Source of the DNA: Eudoraea sp.
Lineage (GTDB): Bacteria; Bacteroidota; Bacteroidia; Flavobacteriales; Flavobacteriaceae
Assembly: GCA_013042925.1 (NCBI GenBank)
Contig: JABDPH010000373.1
Coordinates: forward strand, 1 to 7,376
Length of the DNA: 7,376 nt
Direction: 5' to 3'
Under the pieces are notes generated by a model. It worked only from the letters and a program-made list of their open reading frames with translations, made no database searches and was not told the origin of the DNA. Positions 1 through 5,196 of the stretch are shown here, piece by piece. The position numbers and the translations under genes were made by a program. Position 1 is the first letter of the stretch. The number at the start of each line of letters is the position of its first letter.

Positions 1-94
1 GTCTTAGAACACCATGTGTCGCAGGGTGCTGCGGTCCCATGTTTATGAAGTATTCTTCAGATTTAAAGTTACTATTCAGGGTAACTGTCTCCAT
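1..94 (-). CDS. nuoD: NADH-quinone oxidoreductase subunit D, N-terminal fragment (cut by window edge)
   Basis: This is the start of the 49-kDa-type subunit of respiratory complex I, a peripheral-arm protein that helps form the quinone-binding pocket next to NuoB. Only 31 codons are in the window. The translation begins METVTLNSNF and contains NMGPQHPATHGVLR at residues 18-31; the GPQHPxTHGVLR motif is the hallmark of the NuoD N-terminus, and its histidines lie near the quinone site in known structures. The start ATG lies 6 nt after the nuoC stop, so the two genes are separate, unlike the fused nuoCD of Escherichia coli. No Shine-Dalgarno sequence is visible in front of it. The rest of the gene runs off the left edge, so its integrity cannot be judged. 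Confidence 0.95.
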   Translation of the reverse strand, partial: METVTLNSNFKSEEYFINMGPQHPATHGVLR

Positions 95-100
95 GCTTGA

Positions 101-562
101 TTATTTGATAATCATATTAATATTGTCTTCATAATCTTTCCTCAAAGGGAAACCATCCCAATCATCTGTTAAGAAAATCCGCTTGAGGTTAGGATGATTG
201 GTAAATTCTATTCCGAAAAAATCAAATACTTCACGTTCGTGAAACTCAGCAGTTGCCCAAATATCATAGACAGAGTCTATAACCGGATTTTCTCTGTCTG
301 CCGTTTGTGTTTTTACCACAAGGCTGTGTCTGAAATTTGTAGATTCCAAATGGTAAACAACACCCAATTCTTCACCCCAATCTACACCAGTTAAGCAAAA
401 CAAATAATCAAAACTGGCTTGATCATTATGTTTTAATTTGTACATGATAGCATGCAATTCTTCTATAGGAACCGTTACATTCAGGTATTGGGAACCTTCT
501 TCATTAAATTCAAGATTTGGGCTCCAACTCCCTATTAATTCCTGTAAACTTTGGTTAGTCAT
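101..562 (-). CDS. nuoC: NADH-quinone oxidoreductase subunit C (30-kDa subunit)
   Basis: NuoC is a peripheral-arm subunit of complex I without a cofactor; it packs against NuoD and NuoB. The 153-residue product is about the usual size for a stand-alone NuoC. The family signature is in the C-terminal third: ERE at 109-111, FDFFGIEF at 113-120, HP at 123-124, and PLRKDY at 139-144, matching the classic complex I 30-kDa pattern. The N-terminal half is a poorly conserved alpha/beta domain, as is normal. It starts 9 nt after the nuoB stop and ends 6 nt before the nuoD start, in the standard A-B-C-D order. The leader is A/T-rich with no Shine-Dalgarno. The C-terminal tail after RKDY is short (about nine residues), but nothing suggests truncation because nuoD follows immediately. 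Confidence 0.96.
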   Translation of the reverse strand: MTNQSLQELIGSWSPNLEFNEEGSQYLNVTVPIEELHAIMYKLKHNDQASFDYLFCLTGVDWGEELGVVYHLESTNFRHSLVVKTQTADRENPVIDSVYDIWATAEFHEREVFDFFGIEFTNHPNLKRIFLTDDWDGFPLRKDYEDNINMIIK

Positions 563-571
563 CTATTTTAT

Positions 572-1153
572 TTATAAACCTTCGTCAAATCCTTCAATAG
601 GATTCTTTTTATGTTTCATATTTTCTGTCCTTATTTTATCCTGCAGCATAAGCATGCCTTCTAAAAGTGCTTCAGGTCTGGGAGGACACCCGGGTACATA
701 TACATCAACAGGGATAACATGGTCTGCTCCTTTTACAACTGAATAGGTATTGTAGAAAAAGGGACCTCCGGAAATAGCGCAGGCGCCCATGGCAATAACA
801 TATCTTGGTTCAGCCATCTGATCATATAAGCGTCGGAGTACCGGTGCCATCTTGTTTACTATTGTCCCTGCTATTATTATCAAATCGGCTTGTCTGGGTG
901 AAGGTCTGGCTACTTCAAATCCGAACCTCGAATAATCATGGCGTGCTGCGCCTGTCTGCATCATTTCAATGGCACAACAACTCGTTCCAAAGTATAGGGA
1001 CCACAGAGAATTAGATCTGCCCCAGTTGATTATCTTATCTAATGATGTAACGATGACATTGGCACCGTTACCTGCCGGGATTACTTTTCCGGGAAAGTCT
1101 TCAGGAACTTTACCAGGTTGACCCATCGGTCCGTTTTTCTGATCTATTCCCAT
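572..1153 (-). CDS. nuoB: NADH-quinone oxidoreductase subunit B (N2 cluster subunit)
   Basis: NuoB carries the terminal 4Fe-4S cluster N2, which hands electrons to quinone at the base of the peripheral arm of complex I. With the start chosen here the protein has 193 residues. The cluster ligands expected in the family are all present: the tandem pair C59-C60 ([10 protein letters not shown]), C125 (GACAISGG) and C156 (VPGCPPRPE). An ATG 21 nt upstream (at 1174) is in frame, but the start at 1153 is preceded by AGGAG at a 7-nt spacing and gives MGIDQKNG as the N-terminus. With this start the gene overlaps the end of nuoA by 10 nt, which suggests translational coupling. The first 30 or so residues are a glycine/proline-rich extension before the conserved core; such extensions vary in this family. 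All motifs look functional. Confidence 0.96.
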   Translation of the reverse strand: MGIDQKNGPMGQPGKVPEDFPGKVIPAGNGANVIVTSLDKIINWGRSNSLWSLYFGTSCCAIEMMQTGAARHDYSRFGFEVARPSPRQADLIIIAGTIVNKMAPVLRRLYDQMAEPRYVIAMGACAISGGPFFYNTYSVVKGADHVIPVDVYVPGCPPRPEALLEGMLMLQDKIRTENMKHKKNPIEGFDEGL

Positions 1154-1494
1154 CTTAATGCTCCTTTTTTCCATGCGTACAGAAGGCCTAAACCTAAAAT
1201 GACTAGGAAGATTAATATTTCAATAAATGCAATTGCTCCAATATCTTTAAACACCACAGACCAAGGCACCAAAAAGGCAACTTCAACATCAAAAATCAAA
1301 AATAAAATAGCAAATAAATAGTATCCTACCTTAAACTGCACCCATGTTGGCCCAATAGTAGTCATTCCACTCTCGTAAGGTTCTCTTTTCTGAGGATTAT
1401 CTGACTTGTGTGAAATTAGATTGGATAAAAAATTCGCCCCGGCAACCAGGACAATTCCGGCAAGAAAAAATACAATGATGGCTTCAGAACCCAT
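1144..1494 (-). CDS. nuoA: NADH-quinone oxidoreductase subunit A (membrane subunit)
   Basis: NuoA is a small integral membrane subunit of complex I at the junction between the membrane arm and the quinone-binding peripheral arm. The 116-residue product shows three hydrophobic helices at about residues 5-27, 55-80 and 86-107, as expected. The conserved loop motif YESG is at 40-43 (followed by MTTIGPTW), and the helix-2 acidic motif [11 protein letters not shown] is at 68-78, with D69 and E71 the conserved charged residues. The gene starts 13 nt after the korB stop and overlaps nuoB by 10 nt. There is no separate promoter or terminator between korB and nuoA, so complex I is probably transcribed together with the 2-oxoacid oxidoreductase genes. 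The initiation leader is A/T-rich with no clear Shine-Dalgarno. Confidence 0.95.
   Translation of the reverse strand: MGSEAIIVFFLAGIVLVAGANFLSNLISHKSDNPQKREPYESGMTTIGPTWVQFKVGYYLFAILFLIFDVEVAFLVPWSVVFKDIGAIAFIEILIFLVILGLGLLYAWKKGALRWE
1161..1165 (-). promoter_or_regulatory. Shine-Dalgarno sequence of nuoB inside the 3' end of nuoA
   Basis: On the minus strand the sequence AAAAAAGGAG ends 7 nt before the ATG at 1153. The AGGAG core lies within nuoA codons for the lysine-glycine-alanine stretch near its C-terminus. This site decides the nuoB start in favour of 1153 over the upstream in-frame ATG at 1174, which lies before the purine-rich element. It is the only convincing Shine-Dalgarno in front of an annotated gene in this window; the others have A/T-rich leaders typical of Bacteroidota. 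Confidence 0.6.
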
Positions 1495-1507
1495 ACGCTA
1501 CTTTATA

Positions 1508-2521
1508 TTATTTAACTTCATAAGTTTCCCCCGAAAAGAACAGATCATCCGTTTTGGTAAAACTGGAACCGGCTTTAACCTCAGCCGTCAATTGATCAAC
1601 CCGTTCTTCGAAAGTAACATCTGGAAAACTTCTGATGATACCTGTAACCAATGGATATTCTGACCTTACCAACATTTGATGTAAGGTTGGGTCTTGTTCT
1701 TCCGCATCATGAACCAACAGATCTGCCTCGGTAATTCCATTTTCTCCCAAGGTTACCACTTCTAATTTTAATCCGTTTAAAATCAAGCCTTTATTCTTTT
1801 CTTTCCCAAATATCATAGGTTTTCCATGTTCAACAAATAATTGTTTGTCTTCTCGCACGGCCTTATCTGTATATTTTGAGAAACATCCATCATTAAAAAT
1901 CGGACAATTTTGAAGAACTTCGATTAAAGATGTGCCCTTGAATTTTTCAGATTTAATAAAAATGTCTGTCATTTCTTTTGGGGTGTTTCCACCAATTCTT
2001 GCAAAAAAACGAGCCTGCGCACCAATGGCCAACTCCCCTGGTAAAAATGGGGGTTGTGTATTGCCATAAGGAGAGGATTTAGTCTTTTGACCTACCAATG
2101 AAGTTGGGGAAAATTGTCCCTTGGTTAAACCGTAGATTTCATTATTGAACAATACAATATTCAAATCAAGATTTCGTCTTAAAACATGAATAAAATGATT
2201 GCCTCCTATTGCCATTGAATCGCCATCACCGGTTATGATCCATACACTGAGATCAGGGTTGGCAAGTTTTACACCAGAAGCTATTGCCGGGGCCCTTCCA
2301 TGGATGCTGTGCATGCCATAGGTGTCCATATAATATGGAAAACGGGAAGAACATCCTATTCCGGAAATAAATACTACATCTTCTTTTTTAAGTCCCATTT
2401 CGGGAAGTGCTTTTTGCATGGAACGGAGAATAACGTAGTCATCACAACCCGGACACCACCTTACTTCCTGATCACTGGCAAAATCTTTAAATGTATATTT
2501 CTTAGTTGCTGTTGTCTCCAT
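1508..2521 (-). CDS. korB: 2-oxoglutarate:ferredoxin oxidoreductase, beta subunit
   Basis: This is the thiamine-diphosphate and 4Fe-4S subunit of a two-subunit 2-oxoacid:ferredoxin oxidoreductase, a cytoplasmic enzyme that converts a 2-oxoacid plus CoA to acyl-CoA plus CO2 and reduces ferredoxin. In the 337-residue product, WCPGC at 22-26 and C57 in GIGCSSR, with C206 in NCPIFND, are the four expected cluster ligands. The ThDP/Mg2+ motif is GDGDSMAIGG from 98 with the matching NNEIYGLTKGQ from 126; IHGRAP at 73-78 is also characteristic. Length is normal for stand-alone beta subunits. It begins 2 nt after korA and is followed 13 nt later by nuoA. Assignment to 2-oxoglutarate rather than another 2-oxoacid rests on overall resemblance to the KorAB group (as in actinobacteria and Bacteroidota) and is less certain than the enzyme class. 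Confidence 0.92.
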   Translation of the reverse strand: METTATKKYTFKDFASDQEVRWCPGCDDYVILRSMQKALPEMGLKKEDVVFISGIGCSSRFPYYMDTYGMHSIHGRAPAIASGVKLANPDLSVWIITGDGDSMAIGGNHFIHVLRRNLDLNIVLFNNEIYGLTKGQFSPTSLVGQKTKSSPYGNTQPPFLPGELAIGAQARFFARIGGNTPKEMTDIFIKSEKFKGTSLIEVLQNCPIFNDGCFSKYTDKAVREDKQLFVEHGKPMIFGKEKNKGLILNGLKLEVVTLGENGITEADLLVHDAEEQDPTLHQMLVRSEYPLVTGIIRSFPDVTFEERVDQLTAEVKAGSSFTKTDDLFFSGETYEVK

Positions 2522-2523
2522 TT

Positions 2524-4380
2524 CTATTTCATTATTTTTTTAAACTCTTCTATTAGTTCGCTATTACCAAAAGGCAAACCTTGTACCTTGTTATACTGTA
2601 AAAAGTCAAAGCCATGAAAATTTGCTCTTAAAACCGATGCAAACTGTCCTGTATTTAGTTCACATACTACAATTCGCTTAAACTTTTTTAATACTTCTTC
2701 TGTGTTCTTTGGCAAAGGATTTATATAGTTAAAATGCGCGAGTCCAACAGATGAATAGCCATCATTCCTTATCTCTTTTACGGAAGAATAAAGGGAGCCA
2801 TAGGTGCCTCCCCATCCAATTACCAGTAAATCACCTTCATCGGCGAATGCTGTTTTAAGCTCTGGAATATAATTTTCTACTCGTTTAACTTTTTCGGCCC
2901 TAACATTGGTCATATGTTCATGATTTTCAGGATCATAAGAAACCTGGCCGGTCACTTTATCTTTTTCAAGGCCTCCTACCCGGTGTTCCAAACCAAATGT
3001 ACCGGGAATTGCCCAGTCACGTGCCAGAGATTCTCTATCTCTGTCATAAGGATTCCAAGTATCTTTCGCTTCTTTAATTAGTCTGGTTTTTATTTCTGGC
3101 ATTTCAAACACCGTTTGTATTTTCCAAGGGGCAGAACCATTCGCAATATAACCATCTGTCAAAAGGATTACTGGTGTCATATGTTCAACAGCTAGTCTTG
3201 CTGCTTCATAGGCATAGTTAAAACAATTAGATGGTGTACTGGCGGCCAAAATAATTACCGGGCTTTCACCATTTCTGCCATACAATGCTTGTAGTAAATC
3301 TGACTGCTCAGTTTTAGTAGGTAAACCTGTAGACGGCCCACCCCTTTGAACATCAACAACTACCAATGGCAATTCTAGTATCATTGCAAGACCTAAGGCT
3401 TCTCCCTTTAAAGCTAAACCGGGTCCTGAAGTTGTAGTGATAGCTAAATCACCGGCAAAGGCAGCACCAATTGCGGAGGTGATGCCGGCTATTTCATCTT
3501 CAGCTTGTAATGCCTTTACACCAAAGTGCTTATGTTTAACCAGTTCATGAAGGATGTCTGAGGCCGGTGTAATAGGATATGAACCCAAAAATAGCTCCAG
3601 ACCTGATTTTTCTGCGGCCGCAAGAAACCCCCAGGCAGTTGCCGTATTACCCATGACTATTCTGTAAGTACCCGGGGCCATTTTAGCCGGAGCAACCGTA
3701 TAAGAGTTAGGAATTAACTCCAGTGTTTCTGCAAAGTAAAAACCTGCATTCAGAACCTTTGTGTTTGCTTCAATTAATGCTGGTTTTGACTTAAATTTCT
3801 TATTGAAAAAATCTATTGTATGATCTGTAGATCTGTTATACATCCAATATACCATGCCAAGAGCAAACATATTTTTGCTCCTCGTGATACTTTTATTATC
3901 CAAACCTTCAACCTCTTTTAATGCTTCTTTGGTAAGTGAAGTCATACTTACTTCTATCACCTGATAGTTTTCCAAACTACCATCTTCTAAAGGATTAGAC
4001 TCGTATTGTGCTTTTTCCAAATTCTTTTTGGTAAAAGCATCGGTATCTACAATTACCGAGTGGCCCGGTTTTAATGCATGCAAATTAGTCTTAAGCCCTG
4101 CAGGATTCATGGCAACCAAAAGGTCTACATTTTCACCGGGAGTACTTACCTCTACGCTGCCAATATGCACCTGGAAGCCAGATACGCCATATAGGCTTCC
4201 CTGCGGGGCCCTGATTTCTGCAGGGTAATTAGGAAATGTGGCAACATCGTTACCAAACATAGCAGAGGTGTCCGAAAATTGTGTTCCGGTTAGTTGCATA
4301 CCATCCCCTGAATCACCCACAAATCTTACTATCACCGCTTCCAGTGTTTCTTTATGTTGTTTTGTTTTTGTAGCAATCAT
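2524..4380 (-). CDS. korA: 2-oxoglutarate:ferredoxin oxidoreductase, fused gamma-alpha subunit
   Basis: This is the partner of KorB, binding CoA and the 2-oxoacid. The 618-residue product is a gamma-alpha fusion, the usual architecture of the two-subunit KorA. The gamma domain occupies about residues 14-225, opening with FVGDSGDGMQLTGTQF (20-35) and containing YPAEIRAPQGSLYGVSGFQ (52-70). The alpha part starts near 238 and has the substrate-loop motif GSYPITPAS (266-274, T271) and VQRGGPSTGLPTKTEQSDL (344-362), then GLEH at 463-466, YDPENHEHM at 482-490 and the C-terminal CELNTGQF (573-580) and NKVQGLPF (597-604). These late motifs are typical of KorA. It is the first gene of the leftward set, with a candidate promoter upstream and korB 2 nt downstream. 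There is no Shine-Dalgarno before the ATG; the leader is A/T-rich. The enzyme class is clear; substrate choice (2-oxoglutarate) is by family resemblance. Confidence 0.92.
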   Translation of the reverse strand: MIATKTKQHKETLEAVIVRFVGDSGDGMQLTGTQFSDTSAMFGNDVATFPNYPAEIRAPQGSLYGVSGFQVHIGSVEVSTPGENVDLLVAMNPAGLKTNLHALKPGHSVIVDTDAFTKKNLEKAQYESNPLEDGSLENYQVIEVSMTSLTKEALKEVEGLDNKSITRSKNMFALGMVYWMYNRSTDHTIDFFNKKFKSKPALIEANTKVLNAGFYFAETLELIPNSYTVAPAKMAPGTYRIVMGNTATAWGFLAAAEKSGLELFLGSYPITPASDILHELVKHKHFGVKALQAEDEIAGITSAIGAAFAGDLAITTTSGPGLALKGEALGLAMILELPLVVVDVQRGGPSTGLPTKTEQSDLLQALYGRNGESPVIILAASTPSNCFNYAYEAARLAVEHMTPVILLTDGYIANGSAPWKIQTVFEMPEIKTRLIKEAKDTWNPYDRDRESLARDWAIPGTFGLEHRVGGLEKDKVTGQVSYDPENHEHMTNVRAEKVKRVENYIPELKTAFADEGDLLVIGWGGTYGSLYSSVKEIRNDGYSSVGLAHFNYINPLPKNTEEVLKKFKRIVVCELNTGQFASVLRANFHGFDFLQYNKVQGLPFGNSELIEEFKKIMK

Positions 4381-4442
4381 CGATACGTATTTATTTTTTA
4401 CTTATTTTTATATTAAATGTCGTTTGATAAAAATATTGGTGC

Positions 4443-4471
4443 CAAATATAAATTGGAGGTTTATAAAGAAA
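4443..4471 (-). promoter_or_regulatory. Candidate Bacteroidota-type promoter for korAB-nuo
   Basis: On the minus strand TATATTTG at 4450-4443 matches the Bacteroidota -7 consensus TAnnTTTG exactly. A -33 element is only approximate: TTTC at 4471-4468 instead of TTTG, at a spacing of 17 nt, at the short end of the known range. Transcription would start near 4437 and give an untranslated leader of about 55-60 nt before the korA ATG at 4380. The -7 match is seen; use as a promoter is inferred. Confidence 0.5.
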
Positions 4472-4500
4472 TATGACTTTTATCATTAGACAGATATTTG
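4472..4500 (+). promoter_or_regulatory. Weak candidate promoter for the ferredoxin gene
   Basis: GATATTTG at 4493-4500 differs from the TAnnTTTG -7 consensus at one position, and TATG at 4472-4475, 17 nt upstream, differs from TTTG at one position. Transcription would begin near 4507, about 40 nt before the ferredoxin ATG. The region must hold a rightward promoter because the neighbour upstream is divergent, but this exact placement is tentative in such AT-rich DNA. Confidence 0.3.
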
Positions 4501-4544
4501 TAGTACATTAAATTTACGGACAATTATTTCAAAAACATATTATT

Positions 4545-4895
4545 ATGGCTATTATCATAACAGATGAATGCATTAACTGTGATGCTTGCGTTTCAGAATG
4601 CCCGAATAATGCAATATATGAACCAGATCAGGAGTGGTCGTATTCAGACGAAACTTCTTTAAGTGGCATGGTAACAACTCCGGCAGGAAATGAAGTTGAT
4701 GCCGATGCCGAAAATGAACCTGTTTCTGACGAATTCTATTTTATAGTTACCGATAAATGTACAGAATGCAAAGGTTTTCATGATGAACCTCAATGCGCTG
4801 CTGTTTGTCCGGTAGATTGTTGCGTCCCTGATGAGGACCACGTTGAAACTGAAGAAGAATTATTGGAAAAAAAGGTGTGGATGCACGGCGAATAA
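4545..4895 (+). CDS. 2[4Fe-4S] ferredoxin with long acidic insert
   Basis: This is a small soluble electron carrier of 116 residues with two cluster motifs. The first is at the N-terminus, C9-x2-C12-x2-C15-x3-C19-P. The second has the widened spacing of Alvin-type (Allochromatium-like) ferredoxins: C72-x2-C75-x8-C84-x3-C88-P, followed by VDCC in which C92 sits where many ferredoxins have a conserved non-ligand cysteine. Between the motifs is an insert of about 50 residues rich in Asp and Glu (about 23-70), and the C-terminus (about 96-116) is another acidic tail, so the protein is strongly negative overall. It is divergent from korAB-nuo and lies upstream of nifJ, making it the likely electron acceptor of both oxidoreductases; that role is inferred from context. 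The start has no Shine-Dalgarno; the ATG gives the expected MAIIITDECI N-terminus. Confidence 0.93.
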   Translation: MAIIITDECINCDACVSECPNNAIYEPDQEWSYSDETSLSGMVTTPAGNEVDADAENEPVSDEFYFIVTDKCTECKGFHDEPQCAAVCPVDCCVPDEDHVETEEELLEKKVWMHGE

Positions 4896-4920
4896 TCTTA
4901 ATAGTTACATAAATGATGAA

Positions 4921-4955
4921 AAATACGCCCGATTGAATTTCAATCGGGCGTATTT
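4921..4955 (+). terminator. Perfect 16-bp hairpin terminator after the ferredoxin gene
   Basis: The arms AAATACGCCCGATTGA (4921-4936) and TCAATCGGGCGTATTT (4940-4955) are perfectly complementary with a 3-nt ATT spacer. The centre of the stem is GC-rich and the base is A/U, with A-rich sequence before and a short T-rich tail inside the 3' arm. It begins 26 nt after the ferredoxin stop codon. The trailing U-run is short (TATTTATA), so termination efficiency is uncertain. It suggests that the ferredoxin and nifJ are separate transcription units, since both read rightward. Confidence 0.8.
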
Positions 4956-5196
4956 ATACATATGGTTTTGCATATCATTTAAAATAGCTCAGGTCCTTTT
5001 CTATTGAGATAGGGTATATTCTAATCTGCATCATGTTGGACATGAATACCTGACATTTGTCATAGTATGACTGCGGTATTGGCTCTAAATTTATCGAAAA
5101 TTTAAAACTAATATTACTTGCAGTCCCTGGAATAAGAAACCTTTAAATAGCCCTTATCATTTATAAACTGCCAGTTTCTTTAATATTGAAATAGTC
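4956..5196. other. Non-coding region upstream of nifJ
   Basis: No open frame of meaningful length is seen on either strand here; the longest ATG-started frames are a few codons. Together with the terminator it separates ferredoxin from nifJ by 301 bases. It should contain the nifJ promoter. Imperfect -7 matches are GACATTTG at 5052-5059 and TAAATTTA at 5086-5093, each one base off TAnnTTTG and neither with a good -33 partner. The only other structure I see is the inverted-repeat cluster at 5031-5070. No Shine-Dalgarno precedes the nifJ ATG. Confidence 0.6.
5031..5070. repeat. Cluster of three short inverted repeats, possible operator for nifJ
   Basis: Three palindromes follow one another: TCATGT-TGG-ACATGA (5031-5045), TGACA-TT-TGTCA (5051-5062) and TCATA-G-TATGA (5060-5070), the last two sharing three bases. 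They lie 127-166 nt upstream of the nifJ start and the middle one overlaps a near-match to a -7 promoter box (5052-5059). The repeats are directly visible; binding by a regulator is inferred. They do not match the FNR/CRP-type consensus TTGAT-N4-ATCAA. Confidence 0.4.

Noticed and set aside
438..746. Plus-strand open frame of 102 codons across the nuoC/nuoB junction.
   Set aside because: It lies opposite two clearly conserved genes with intact family motifs, has no recognisable domain, and ends arbitrarily within nuoB.
2300..2617. Plus-strand open frame of 105 codons across the korA/korB junction.
   Set aside because: Opposite korB and korA, low-complexity hydrophobic composition, no motif; a shadow of the real genes.
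4455..4511. GGAGGT at 4455-4460 followed by a 12-codon frame starting MTFIIRQIF at 4473, resembling a leader peptide before the ferredoxin gene.
   Set aside because: The spacing to the ATG is about 12 nt, the frame has no regulatory codon run, and the candidate rightward promoter would start transcription downstream of this ATG. The Shine-Dalgarno-like string is probably chance.
5030..5070. FNR/CRP-type binding site upstream of nifJ.
   Set aside because: The palindromes present (TGACA-TT-TGTCA and neighbours) do not fit TTGAT-N4-ATCAA or a 16-bp TGTGA-N6-TCACA arrangement; only an unassigned inverted-repeat cluster is reported.
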